From: Bacillota bacterium
Lineage (GTDB): Bacteria > Bacillota > SHA-98 > UBA4971
Direction: 5' to 3'
NCBI GenBank assembly: GCA_012842395.1
Contig: DUSX01000009.1
Span: 186,001 to 250,000 of the forward strand
DNA length: 64,000 bases
Position numbers and translations under genes: made by a program. The first letter of the stretch is position 1; each line of letters opens with the position of its first letter. The notes beneath the pieces are model-generated. The model was not told the DNA's origin. It saw nothing but the letters and a program-made list of their open reading frames with translations, and searched no databases. Positions 51,738 through 60,238 of the stretch are shown here, piece by piece.

Positions 51738-51749
51738 GCACATATGTGC
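51738..51749. promoter_or_regulatory. Palindromic operator candidate, copy 2
   Basis: GCACATATGTGC, identical to copy 1 at 38840; flanking A and T extend it to 14 bp here. A related half-site arrangement GCACGGGCACGTGTGTGC follows within 5 bp. It lies about 210 bp upstream of the third SorC-type gene and the BMC operon. Confidence 0.6.
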
Positions 51750-51812
51750 TAGCACGGGCACGTGTGTGCAGCCAGTGGGTTCTTGGCTGTCCCGGGTTGT
51801 CGTGGTGAGTCG

Positions 51813-51828
51813 GCCTGACGTCAGGCCG
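51813..51828. promoter_or_regulatory. Perfect 16-bp palindrome upstream of SorC gene 3
   Basis: GGCCTGACGTCAGGCC. It has no loop, so it is better suited to protein binding than to RNA folding. It lies 64 bp downstream of the GCACATATGTGC site in the same 333-bp gap. No other gene is seen in that gap. Confidence 0.45.
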
Positions 51829-51952
51829 TCAAGCGACTGACGTGGATGTGGTTACGCGTACCGGGTGTCCTGTCGTGCTGCGAGCGACGCAGAGGCTGCG
51901 TATTAGAGACACCGGCGCGGGCAGCGGTTAGCCTCGTACGGCCTAGATTGGA

Positions 51953-52939
51953 GTGGGAAAGAGGATGGACGGCGATGACCGTGCACAAGTGAATGCTGCT
52001 CACGACGACGCCAAACTCCTCATTCAAATAGCGCGAATGTACTACGAATACGGACTCGACCAGCAGGAGATCGCGGAGCGCGTCGGCCTATCACGTAGTC
52101 GTATCTCGAGAATGCTGACGAGAGCGAGAGAGGCAGGCATTGTACAGGTTACCATTGCGGACCCGTTCAGGGAGGAATCCCTGCTCGCCCAAGAGCTTCA
52201 GACGAAGTACGGGTTGAAGAAGGCTATCGTCTGCCCTGTCCCCCGTTCGAGCCGGGCCCCATTGGCTTGGCACCTGGCCCAGGCTGCCGCCAGGTTTCTG
52301 AGAGAGATCGTCCGGGACGGCGCGGTCATCGGTGTGTGTGGTGGGACTACAATGCTGCAAGTGGCCCGGGCGCTGCGGCCGCTAAGACGAAAAGACGTAA
52401 GCGTTGTCCAGCTCGAAGGAACGCTGTCGGGAGAAGGAGAGGCGCTTATCCACGGCAACGAGATAGCTGTCCTGTTCGCCAGGGCCTTCGCGGCCACCCC
52501 CTTTTTCCTAAATGTGCCGGCCATTGTTGCTCACGAAGAAGTGAAAGAGGCGCTCCTGGCCGAGCGGAATGTCGCGAAGGTTCTTGAGATGGGCAAGTCG
52601 GCTTCGATCGCGGTTTTCTCCATCGGGCATCCCGACAGATCCTCTCTGCTCGTCCAGGCAGGTTACTTCTCTCCAGAGGAGATGGATTCACTGGTGGCCG
52701 CGGGTGCTGTCGGAGACCTGTGTTCCCGGTTCTTTTCCGAGGACGGGTCCATTTGCGACGAGTCGTTAAACACGAGAACGATCGGTTTGGAGCTCCAGGA
52801 CTTTACGCGGAAGGACTTTGCCGTGGCGGTGGCGGGCGGCCCGCAGAAGGTCGCGGGAATAAGGGGGGCTTTGCGCGGCCGGTTCGCAAACGTGCTCGTC
52901 ACTGACGAGTCAACGGCGCAACAACTGCTCGAGGTGTAG
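51953..52939 (+). CDS. SorC-family transcriptional regulator 3
   Basis: A 328-residue paralogue: ARMYYEYGLDQQEIAERVGL and SRSRISRMLTRAREAGIV form the HTH, followed by the effector domain with GVCGGTTMLQVA and AVGDLCSRFFSEDG. It is 55 nt upstream of the BMC aldehyde dehydrogenase gene and probably co-transcribed with it. GTG at 51953 or ATG at 51965 is the start. Confidence 0.87.
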   Translation: MGKRMDGDDRAQVNAAHDDAKLLIQIARMYYEYGLDQQEIAERVGLSRSRISRMLTRAREAGIVQVTIADPFREESLLAQELQTKYGLKKAIVCPVPRSSRAPLAWHLAQAAARFLREIVRDGAVIGVCGGTTMLQVARALRPLRRKDVSVVQLEGTLSGEGEALIHGNEIAVLFARAFAATPFFLNVPAIVAHEEVKEALLAERNVAKVLEMGKSASIAVFSIGHPDRSSLLVQAGYFSPEEMDSLVAAGAVGDLCSRFFSEDGSICDESLNTRTIGLELQDFTRKDFAVAVAGGPQKVAGIRGALRGRFANVLVTDESTAQQLLEV

Positions 52940-52994
52940 TCTTTCCCACATATAGACTCAGACTCACTTGCGTGGAGGGCGAGGTGAGACGGGA

Positions 52995-54860
52995 ATGGCG
53001 CTTGACACGGACCTTGAGTCGATTCAGGAGGCGCGAGACGCGGTTCGTCGTGCTGCCGAGGCCCGCGTGAAGCTGGCGTCTTTCTCTCAGGAGCAGGTTG
53101 ACCGCATCGTCGCGAAAATGGCGGACGCGGGGCGTGCGCACGCGCGCGCCCTTGCGAAAATGGCGGTCGAAGAAACAGGTTTCGGGGTCTATGAAGACAA
53201 GGTCACAAAGAACCTCTTTGCGTCCGAACGCGTGTACGAGGCCATTCGCGATCTCCGTACAGTAGGTGTCATACGGTGCGACGGGTCCCGGAAGGTCGCG
53301 GAGATAGCCGAGCCTGCGGGCGTCATCGTCGCTCTTGTCCCGTCGACGAACCCTACGTCCACCGTAATATACAAGAGCCTGATAAGCCTCAAATCCCGGA
53401 ATCCCATCGTATTCAGCCCGCACCCTTCGGCCTGCAGGTGCAGTTGTCAGGCGGCCCAGGTGATGGCCGACGCGGCCGCAGCGGCTGGCGCGCCCAGGGG
53501 GGCGATTCAGTGTCTCGTTCATCCGACGAAGCAGGCCACGGATGAACTCATGCGCCATCCAGACACGGCCTTGATCCTGGCCACCGGGGGATCGGCCATG
53601 GTGAAGGCGGCATACAGCGCGGGTAAGCCCGCTTACGGCGTCGGTCCCGGCAACGTGCCGGCGTTCATCGAGTGTACGGCCGACATAAAGAGGGCCGTCG
53701 CCGACATCTTCTCGAGCAAGACTTTCGATAACGGCACGATTTGCGCGTCCGAGCAGGCAATAGTGACCGAGTCGGTCATCGAGGACAAGGTCCTAGGAGA
53801 GATCAAAGCCCAGGGTGGGTACTTACTGACTGATTCAGAGGCCGCGGCGCTCTCAAAGATCGTGGTGACGTCAGGAGGCGGTATCAACCCGGCGATCGTC
53901 GGAAGAAGCGCGGTAACGATAGCCAAGATGGCAGGGCTTGCCGTGCCCGACGGGACGCGCGTTCTTGTTGCCCGGCTTTCCGGAGTGGGGCCTCAATACC
54001 CCCTTTCTAGAGAGAAGCTCAGTCCCATACTTGCCTTCTACGTCGAGCCTGACTGGCAGGCCGCTTGCGAACGATGCATCGAGATCCTGGAGTTCGGCGG
54101 CATGGGCCACACGTTGGTCATTCACTCGCGAAATCCGGTCGTCATTAGGGAATTCGCCATGAAGAAGCCAGTGTTCAGGATACTCGTCAACACTCCTTCC
54201 TCGCAAGGAGCCATCGGTGCGACGACCGGCCTCGAGCCCGCGTTGACGCTCGGTTGCGGAACGTGGGGCGGCAGCATCACTGCGGACAATGTCGGGCCGT
54301 TGCACCTTGTCAACGTGAAGCGCGTGGCGTACGGCCTCGACTCCGAGGAAGCCGAACGGCTTTATGAAGAGATGCTTGTAGGAGCTGCGGGCGCGGAGGT
54401 GACCTGCAGGCTTCCCAGGCCCGGCGTCCGTCCGACCGCCGGCGAAGGCACGCGCTGGTCAGGCGTTGGAGGTGGCCAATCATACGGAACTGCGGGGCAG
54501 GCGCAAGCGGCGTTCGCCCAGCGAAGGCCGGTTCCTACCATAATTGGACCAGCGGCTGCCATCGACAAGCCGGTGACCACTCCTTTCTCGGCTCGCGACA
54601 CGGGTGGGGGCTCCAGCAGGAGCCCTGGAAGAGGAGCGACCGAACTTGGCGGAGAGCCCGGTGTGGCCTACCGCGCGGCGGGCGCTGCGAGCGTGACAAG
54701 CACGGCCGCTGCGACCGAGGCGGGAGGCGGACGAGGACAGGTAGCGAGCGACCTGCCTTCCAGCAGGCAAGCCCATCAAACCAGGCTTGTTACGGATGAA
54801 GACATCAGGGCGGTGGTCGACAGGTTCCTTTCTGAGTTGAATCGTGAGAAAGGGAGTTGA
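52995..54860 (+). CDS. BMC acylating aldehyde dehydrogenase (PduP/EutE-like) with C-terminal encapsulation peptide
   Basis: A 621-residue protein. Residues 1-460 are a CoA-acylating aldehyde dehydrogenase with catalytic Cys near 250 in NGTICASEQAIV and the loop YGVGPGNVPAFIE. It converts an aldehyde to acyl-CoA with NAD. About 125 residues of Ala/Gly/Pro/Ser-rich linker follow, ending in VTDEDIRAVVDRFLSELNRE, an amphipathic helix typical of encapsulation peptides. PduP has about 460 residues. C-terminal targeting tails are known for aldehyde dehydrogenases of several BMC classes. ATG at 52995 follows GAGGTGAGACGGGA. Confidence 0.9.
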   Translation: MALDTDLESIQEARDAVRRAAEARVKLASFSQEQVDRIVAKMADAGRAHARALAKMAVEETGFGVYEDKVTKNLFASERVYEAIRDLRTVGVIRCDGSRKVAEIAEPAGVIVALVPSTNPTSTVIYKSLISLKSRNPIVFSPHPSACRCSCQAAQVMADAAAAAGAPRGAIQCLVHPTKQATDELMRHPDTALILATGGSAMVKAAYSAGKPAYGVGPGNVPAFIECTADIKRAVADIFSSKTFDNGTICASEQAIVTESVIEDKVLGEIKAQGGYLLTDSEAAALSKIVVTSGGGINPAIVGRSAVTIAKMAGLAVPDGTRVLVARLSGVGPQYPLSREKLSPILAFYVEPDWQAACERCIEILEFGGMGHTLVIHSRNPVVIREFAMKKPVFRILVNTPSSQGAIGATTGLEPALTLGCGTWGGSITADNVGPLHLVNVKRVAYGLDSEEAERLYEEMLVGAAGAEVTCRLPRPGVRPTAGEGTRWSGVGGGQSYGTAGQAQAAFAQRRPVPTIIGPAAAIDKPVTTPFSARDTGGGSSRSPGRGATELGGEPGVAYRAAGAASVTSTAAATEAGGGRGQVASDLPSSRQAHQTRLVTDEDIRAVVDRFLSELNREKGS

Positions 54861-55155
54861 AACCGTGCCGGTGACGATCGCAACGTCACGGCCGCCAAGC
54901 GCGCGACGCCAAGCGAGCCAAATGACGGCTGCGATACAGTAGCCACAGCTGCCACAGCATGGTACCCGCGGTGTTCGCATGATGACCATGATGCCGGGCA
55001 GGGCCCGGGGCGCAATGGCGAAGAGGCGAGGGCCGGCGGGTGAGGAGAACGGGTGAGGGGAAAAGGTATAGTCTGATACTTGGTCTAGGCCCGGTTAGGC
55101 GGAACCGCAGGTGGGAACGCACACCGTGGCAAGTTGTGACAAGGGGGCAGGAGCG
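54861..55155. other. Gap between aldehyde dehydrogenase and first shell gene
   Basis: About 295 bp without a recognisable gene. No clear terminator. It ends with AAGGGGG, the ribosome binding site of the shell gene. Confidence 0.35.
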
Positions 55156-55431
55156 GTGGTTCAGGACGCACTGGGGATGGTTGAGACCAAGGGCCTCGTG
55201 GGGGCCATCGAGGCGGCCGATGCGATGGTTAAGGCGGCAAACGTCGTGCTCATCGGCAAGGAGTACATCGGCGGCGGGTATGTAACGGTCATGGTCAGGG
55301 GCGACGTAGGCGCGGTGAAGGCTGCGACAGACGCGGGCGCAGCCGCTGCTGCGAAGGTTGGAGAGCTCGTGAGCGTGCACGTCATCCCGAGACCTCACAC
55401 GGACGTCGACGCAATCCTTCCGAGGGTGTAA
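55156..55431 (+). CDS. BMC-H shell protein (PduA/CcmK-like) 1
   Basis: A 91-residue single Pf00936 domain: [20 protein letters not shown], the hexamer-edge Lys in [27 protein letters not shown] and HVIPRPH. Forms hexagonal facets with a central pore (loop KEYIGGGY). GTG at 55156, 9 nt from AAGGGGG, gives the canonical length; the frame is open further upstream. Confidence 0.95.
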   Translation: MVQDALGMVETKGLVGAIEAADAMVKAANVVLIGKEYIGGGYVTVMVRGDVGAVKAATDAGAAAAAKVGELVSVHVIPRPHTDVDAILPRV

Positions 55432-55494
55432 GGCCTGGCCCATCGCCGGCCGAGAGAGCCCGGAGCCGGTGTCGGGCGGTGGAGGCAGGTGGAG

Positions 55495-56259
55495 ATGGAC
55501 TACGGCTCGATTGACGACCTCATAGCAAAGTGTGTGAGGGAGCTTGAGGCGAGGGGCTTTGCCGTTCCCGGGCTACAGCCGCTACAGCCCGGACCGGTGC
55601 CCGGCCCAGGTGGTGATCCACTTTTCGCCCAAGGGCGTGGCGACGTAGAACGGCGACGAGGCGAGTTGTTCGTGCCGGTAGGTGTCTCAAACCGCCACGT
55701 GCATCTGTGTGCGCAAGATTTCGAGACGTTGTTCGGGGCTGAGAGCGCCAAGAGCGGCCTTTCCAAGCTACGAGATTTATCACAGCCAGGCCAGTATGTT
55801 GCGAAAGAGATGGTCGCCCTCGTCGGGCCTAAAGGGAGCATCCCGAGCGTGAGGGTCTTGGGCCCGTTACGGTCGAGAACCCAAGTGGAGATAAGCCGAA
55901 CCGACGGGTACATATTAGGAATCTCTCCGCCGGTCCGTGACTCGGGCGACCTTGACGGATCGGCTCCCATAACCCTAGTTGGCCCGGCCGGTGCTGTGAA
56001 CCTTAAAGAAGGCGCGATCATCGCGACTCGCCACATCCATATGAGGCCACAAGAGGCGTCTTCGTGGGGCCTCCGGGATGGCGACCACGTGGAGGTGGAG
56101 GTTGCGGGGACGCGGGGCCTGGTGTTCAGGGGCGTGCTGGTGAGGGTGAGGGAAGACTTTCGGCTCGAGATGCACGTCGATACCGACGAGGCCAACGCGG
56201 CGCTTCTGCGAAACAGCGACATGGTCAGGGTCGTCGGGACGGGCCGGGTGCCAAGATAG
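55495..56259 (+). CDS. pduL: PduL-type phosphate acyltransferase with N-terminal encapsulation peptide
   Basis: A 254-residue enzyme converting acyl-CoA and phosphate to acyl phosphate and recycling CoA inside the shell. Zinc-binding histidines appear in VSNRHVHLC and TRHIHMRP, with the conserved RLEMHVDTDEANAA at the end. The N-terminus MDYGSIDDLIAKCVRELEAR is an amphipathic helix followed by a Pro/Gly linker, matching an encapsulation peptide. ATG at 55495 is 9 nt from GGAGG; GTG at 55489 is too close. Confidence 0.93.
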   Translation: MDYGSIDDLIAKCVRELEARGFAVPGLQPLQPGPVPGPGGDPLFAQGRGDVERRRGELFVPVGVSNRHVHLCAQDFETLFGAESAKSGLSKLRDLSQPGQYVAKEMVALVGPKGSIPSVRVLGPLRSRTQVEISRTDGYILGISPPVRDSGDLDGSAPITLVGPAGAVNLKEGAIIATRHIHMRPQEASSWGLRDGDHVEVEVAGTRGLVFRGVLVRVREDFRLEMHVDTDEANAALLRNSDMVRVVGTGRVPR

Positions 56260-56359
56260 CCGCACGACGATGGCGCTCGTGAGAAGCACGGCGGCCCCAA
56301 AAGACGTGAAAGAGACGAGATGATTTGAGCCTCGAAACGGCTCTGGAGGGGTAAGCCCA

Positions 56360-56908
56360 GTGGGTCTAGCGATAGGTCTCGTGGAATTCGCCAATGTGAC
56401 CAAAGGCATAGAAGGAACCGACGCCATGGTCAAAGCGGCCGACGTCGAGCTCTTGCTGGCGCGGCCCACCTGTCCCGGAAAGTTCACCACCCTTGTATCC
56501 GGGGACGTGGGCGCGGTGAAAAGCTCGATCGCGGCGGGGACTGCCGTCGGCGCCGAATCGGTAGTGGACGAGTTCGTCCTGCCAAACGTGCATCCAGGCG
56601 TGTTTCCCGCCATAACCGCGACGTCCGACGTGCGGGAGGTGAAGGCGCTCGGCGTAATCGAGACCTTCACGGTCGCATCCGCCATAGTCGCGGCTGACGC
56701 TGCTCTCAAAGCTGCGGCGGTTGAGGCCATCGAGTTGAGGCTCGCCATCGGGCTTGGCGGCAAGTGCTTCGTCACCCTTACGGGAGACGTGGGCGCGGTG
56801 CAGGCAGCAGTGAGCGCGGGCAGCGCCGATGCAAGTGCGAAAGGGCTTTTGGTCTCTCGCGTGGTGATCCCGTCGCCGGCGAAGGAGCTCGTCGCGGCTC
56901 TGCTGTGA
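56360..56908 (+). CDS. pduT: BMC-T shell protein, PduT-like with iron-sulfur cysteine
   Basis: A 182-residue tandem-BMC-domain trimer. It matches PduT closely in order: AIGLVEFANVTKGIEGTDAM, RPTCPGKF, GDVGAVKSSIAAGT, then second domain ALGVIETFTVASAIVAADAA and GLGGKCFV. Cys38 sits at the position of the PduT pore cysteine that, in the trimer, holds a 4Fe-4S cluster. It probably passes electrons across the shell. GTG at 56360 follows GGAGGGG. Confidence 0.92.
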   Translation: MGLAIGLVEFANVTKGIEGTDAMVKAADVELLLARPTCPGKFTTLVSGDVGAVKSSIAAGTAVGAESVVDEFVLPNVHPGVFPAITATSDVREVKALGVIETFTVASAIVAADAALKAAAVEAIELRLAIGLGGKCFVTLTGDVGAVQAAVSAGSADASAKGLLVSRVVIPSPAKELVAALL

Positions 56909-56923
56909 AACGGGGGTGCTCGA

Positions 56924-57340
56924 GTGCGTGCGGTGATCACCGAGGCTGAACTGAAAAGACTCGCTCCAGCCTCGAGGGTCCTCGTGCCCCGGGGCGCGAT
57001 CGTGACTCCCGCGGCCAGGGATTACGCCAAGGATAATGGGATCGCATTGGTCGGGACAACCGGCGAGGGCGTCTTCGGGGTTGCAGATGCCGGGATGGAA
57101 GTTGGCGTGCGACGGAACTCCAAAATGAACGCCGGTTTGCTCGAGGCACAGTGGCAGTGGCGACCGGACGCGGACGTGCATGAGGTCATGGAACGAATAC
57201 TTCGGGCTGCCGCGGCGAAGCTGGGGCCTCATGCCACTAGGGAGACTCTTGGCAGGGTTTTGATTGCCGTATTGCTCCGATTAGGTTATGCGGTTGGGGT
57301 GTCGGGTGGGCTATCAGGGATTACGTCGCAGGACCGGTGA
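56924..57340 (+). CDS. BMC-associated protein of unknown function
   Basis: A 138-residue protein beginning MRAVITEAELKRLA, then VLVPRGAIVTPAARDYAKDN. That ITPAARDY segment recurs at the start of several BMC-associated proteins (EutQ- or adenosyltransferase-like N-termini), but the rest, including WQWRPDADVHEVMERILRAA, is not recognised. No cysteines or clear catalytic motif. GTG start 15 nt after the BMC-T stop. Could be an assembly, scaffold or cofactor-handling protein. Confidence 0.75.
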   Translation: MRAVITEAELKRLAPASRVLVPRGAIVTPAARDYAKDNGIALVGTTGEGVFGVADAGMEVGVRRNSKMNAGLLEAQWQWRPDADVHEVMERILRAAAAKLGPHATRETLGRVLIAVLLRLGYAVGVSGGLSGITSQDR

Positions 57341-57356
57341 AAGGGGGTGAACCCAA

Positions 57357-57662
57357 GTGGCCATGGAAGCTCTGGGAATGATTGAGACCAGAGGGCTCGT
57401 CGCGATGATAGAGGCCGCTGATGCCATGGTTAAGGCGGCCAATGTTAGGCTCGTAGGCTGGGAAAAGATCGGCGGCGGGTATGTGACTGTCCTGGTGAGG
57501 GGAGAAGTGGCGGCATGCAAGTCGGCCTGCGAGGCCGGTGCGGCGGCGGCCGCCAAGATCGGCGAGGTCGTGTCGGTGCATGTCATTCCGAGACCGCACT
57601 TCGATCTCGAGGGCAAGTTGCCCATTTCCCTGCCGGAGACGAAAAAGGAGAAGGGCCAGTAG
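57357..57662 (+). CDS. BMC-H shell protein 2
   Basis: A 101-residue PduA-like protein ([20 protein letters not shown]; pore loop [15 protein letters not shown]) with a short charged C-terminal tail ending ETKKEKGQ. About 70% like the first BMC-H by eye, but with ACKSACEAG where the first has AVKAATDAG, so it carries two extra cysteines. GTG at 57357 follows AAAGGGGGTGA. Confidence 0.94.
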   Translation: MAMEALGMIETRGLVAMIEAADAMVKAANVRLVGWEKIGGGYVTVLVRGEVAACKSACEAGAAAAAKIGEVVSVHVIPRPHFDLEGKLPISLPETKKEKGQ

Positions 57663-57811
57663 GGCTCTGCCGACCTCCGGGACCGGGCGCGACGACGGCT
57701 GCCGGTTCCGCAATGAATCTGCGACTGTGCGGTCGCGCCCGGTGACGTCGAGGGCACGCGGGCCCACTCCCACATGAGTGTAGCCCGGTTGAGCTGAGAG
57801 GGGGAATCTCC

Positions 57812-58120
57812 TTGATCGCCTGCAGAGTGGTGGGCACCGTGGTTTGCACGAGAAAAGACGAGAAACTCGTCGGTTCGAAGCTCCAAGTCGTTGAGCCCAT
57901 ATCCCTGGCCGACCAGTCCCCGGATGGGAAACCACTCGTAGCGATAGATACAGTCGGAGCGGGCGAGGGCGAGATCGTGCTCGTCGTGAGCGGAAGCTCG
58001 GCCCGCCAGACGTCCAGGACACAGAACACGCCGGTAGACGCGGTCATAATGGCGATCGTGGACTCCATCGAGATGGGCGGCAAGATCGTCTACCGAAAGA
58101 GCCAAGTCGACGAGAGCTGA
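57812..58120 (+). CDS. BMC-P vertex protein (EutN/CcmL family) 1
   Basis: A 102-residue pentameric vertex protein: ACRVVGTVVCTRKDEKLVG, KPLVAIDTVGAGEGEIVLVV, SSARQT and DAVIMAIVDSIEMGGK. TTG start at 57812, 8 nt from GAGAGGGGG. Closes the corners of the shell. Confidence 0.93.
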   Translation: MIACRVVGTVVCTRKDEKLVGSKLQVVEPISLADQSPDGKPLVAIDTVGAGEGEIVLVVSGSSARQTSRTQNTPVDAVIMAIVDSIEMGGKIVYRKSQVDES

Positions 58121-58283
58121 CGCGGCGGCAGGCCCCCTCCGGCGGGTGCGGCCCGAGGACAGGCGTCGCCAGACGGCTCACGTGACCGGGGCGGGAGCGC
58201 CAAAAGGCGCGAGCGACAGACTTTGCGGGCGTGGCGGACGCGGGTTGGTCGGTTGAGCTCTTGAGTTTTCAGGTGGTGGAAGG

Positions 58284-59681
58284 ATGGCATCCGCCGCGGT
58301 GAGGGACATCATACAGGCGATAAAGGATGCGGGCGTCGTGGGCGCTGGTGGTGCGGGGTTTCCGACCCACGTTAAGCTGTCCGCGACCGTCGACACGGTG
58401 ATTGCGAACGGCGCCGAGTGTGAGCCGCTGCTGGAGGCGGACCTCGCGGTGATGGCGCTCGAGCCCGTGAAGGTGTTGGAGGGGCTCAAGATCGCCATGG
58501 CTGCCACCGGTGCCACCAGAGGGTACGTGGCGGTCAAGAAAAAACGCGAGAGCGTGCTTCGGGCGATGACCGAGCTCGTCCAGGGGGAAGAAGGAATAGA
58601 GGTATTCGCCCTCGATGATGTGTACCCCATCGGCGACGAGCACGTGCTCGTACACGAAGTTACGGGCCGCTACGTCCCGGAAGGGGGCCTGCCTCTTGAA
58701 GCTGGCGTCGTGGTGAGCAACGTGACCACCCTGGCGAGCGTGGCTGACGCGGCCAAGGGCCGTCCGATGATCTCGCGCTACGTAACCGTGGCGGGGGCTG
58801 TTGCCCGGCCGATCACGGCAAGGCTCCCCATAGGTACCTCAGTTGCTGACGCGATCGCGCTTGCCGGAGGGCCCCAGACCGAACGGTACAGGGTCATCAT
58901 GGGCGGGCCGATCATGGGCAAGCTTGCGCCCGACACGTCGGCCGTGGTGACGAAGGTTACCGGCGGCATCATTGTGCTTCCTGCGGACCATCCGCAGGTA
59001 AAGATGAGAGAGAGCGACATCGGCACCATTATACGGCAGGCCAAGGCCGCTTGCTGCCAGTGCATGAGCTGCACCGAGACGTGCCCGCGGCACCTTCTTG
59101 GGCACAGGATAGCGCCGCATCTTATCATGCGAGCAGTGAGCATGAGCCCTGGGGCGCCACCGGACGCGGTCGCCAGCGCTTGGTTGTGCTCCGAGTGCGC
59201 GGTGTGCGCCACGGTAAGCTGTCCTTCGGGTCTTTCGCCGGTCAGGGTGAATCAAGCTCTCAAGGCGTCCATGGCCAGGAAGGGTCTGAGGAATCCGTAC
59301 CACGAGAAGGGGATCGTTTCGCATCCGCTGCGAGGGGCCAGGCGAGTGCCTTCGTCGAGGGTGATAACGAGGGCGGGCGTCGGTTCTTACGCGGCACGCC
59401 CAGGGACGAGTTATGCCGAAGCCGGCCGGACTGCCCATTATAGCGCAGGCACAGAATGCCTGTCCGAGGCGTTTGAGCCCGACAGGGTGATCATCCCCTT
59501 GCTTCAGCATGCGGGCGCTCCCGCGATGCCGTGTGTCAAGGTCGGAGATGAGGTGCGCAAGGGGCAACCCATCGCAGAGATCCCCGAGGGCAAACTTGGG
59601 GCGAGAGTCCACGCGAGTATTTCCGGGCTGGTCAGCGATATCGGCAACGCCATAACGATCGTGGCCGGGAGGCGCGGATGA
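58284..59681 (+). CDS. pduS: PduS-like iron-sulfur flavoprotein (RnfC-related)
   Basis: A 465-residue electron-transfer protein. N-terminal GAGGAGFPTHVKL and NGAECEPLL are the flavin/NADH-binding features shared with RnfC/NuoF-like proteins. Two 4Fe-4S motifs follow: CCQCMSCTETCPR and CSECAVCATVSCP. A C-terminal biotinyl-like fold ends the protein (VKVGDEVRKGQPIAEI). PduS was described as cobalamin reductase, but there is no B12 enzyme here, so a role in reoxidising NADH, with electrons leaving via the BMC-T cluster, is more likely. Confidence 0.9.
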   Translation: MASAAVRDIIQAIKDAGVVGAGGAGFPTHVKLSATVDTVIANGAECEPLLEADLAVMALEPVKVLEGLKIAMAATGATRGYVAVKKKRESVLRAMTELVQGEEGIEVFALDDVYPIGDEHVLVHEVTGRYVPEGGLPLEAGVVVSNVTTLASVADAAKGRPMISRYVTVAGAVARPITARLPIGTSVADAIALAGGPQTERYRVIMGGPIMGKLAPDTSAVVTKVTGGIIVLPADHPQVKMRESDIGTIIRQAKAACCQCMSCTETCPRHLLGHRIAPHLIMRAVSMSPGAPPDAVASAWLCSECAVCATVSCPSGLSPVRVNQALKASMARKGLRNPYHEKGIVSHPLRGARRVPSSRVITRAGVGSYAARPGTSYAEAGRTAHYSAGTECLSEAFEPDRVIIPLLQHAGAPAMPCVKVGDEVRKGQPIAEIPEGKLGARVHASISGLVSDIGNAITIVAGRRG

Positions 59682-60139
59682 TGAGGATAGTCATAGGCAG
59701 CGATCACGGAGGTTTCGACTTGAAGGAGGACATCAAGGCCTACCTGGCCGAGCTTGGCCACGAGTGCGTTGATTACGGAACACACAGCAAGGAGCCTGTG
59801 GATTACCCTGACTTCGCTTTCCTGGTGGCCGAAGCTGTGGCGAGGGGACTTTTCGAGCGAGGTATCATCGTTGACGGTGCGGGCGTAGGCTCCGCCATGG
59901 CGGCGAACAAGGTTCCGGGCGTGAGATGCGCTCCTTGCCAGGACATATACACCGCCAGGAACAGTCGTGAACACAATGACGCGAACGTTCTTGCCCTGGG
60001 CGACAGGGTCATAGGCAAGGGCGTGGCCAGGGAAATAGTGAAGGTGTGGCTCGCCACCGAATTTGCGGGGGGAAGGCACCTGCGCCGTGTGGAAAAGATC
60101 ATGGAGATCGAGCGCAGGTTCCTTTCTCGGGGCAACTGA
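59678..60139 (+). CDS. RpiB/LacAB-type sugar-phosphate isomerase lacking the catalytic Cys
   Basis: A 153-residue RpiB-fold protein: SDHGGFDLKE, HNDANVLALGDRV and GGRHLRRV keep the ring-opening and phosphate contacts. E. coli RpiB has ICGTGVGISIAANK with catalytic Cys66 and Thr67; here the loop reads VDGAGVGSAMAANK, so Cys is Asp and Thr is Ala. The Glu used by mycobacterial RpiB is also absent. It may isomerise a pentose, tetrose or deoxy-sugar phosphate by a different base. It overlaps pduS by 4 nt (ATGA). Presence of rpiB and deoC together marks SPU-type BMC loci. Confidence 0.85.
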   Translation: MMRIVIGSDHGGFDLKEDIKAYLAELGHECVDYGTHSKEPVDYPDFAFLVAEAVARGLFERGIIVDGAGVGSAMAANKVPGVRCAPCQDIYTARNSREHNDANVLALGDRVIGKGVAREIVKVWLATEFAGGRHLRRVEKIMEIERRFLSRGN

Positions 60140-60238
60140 GATCAGCGAAGGGGACGACAGGCAGGCGAGCTACAGGCACGCGAACGCGCGGACCGGGGGC
60201 AGACAGTGTCGACCCGGGGTTCGCGCGACTGGTGAGAG

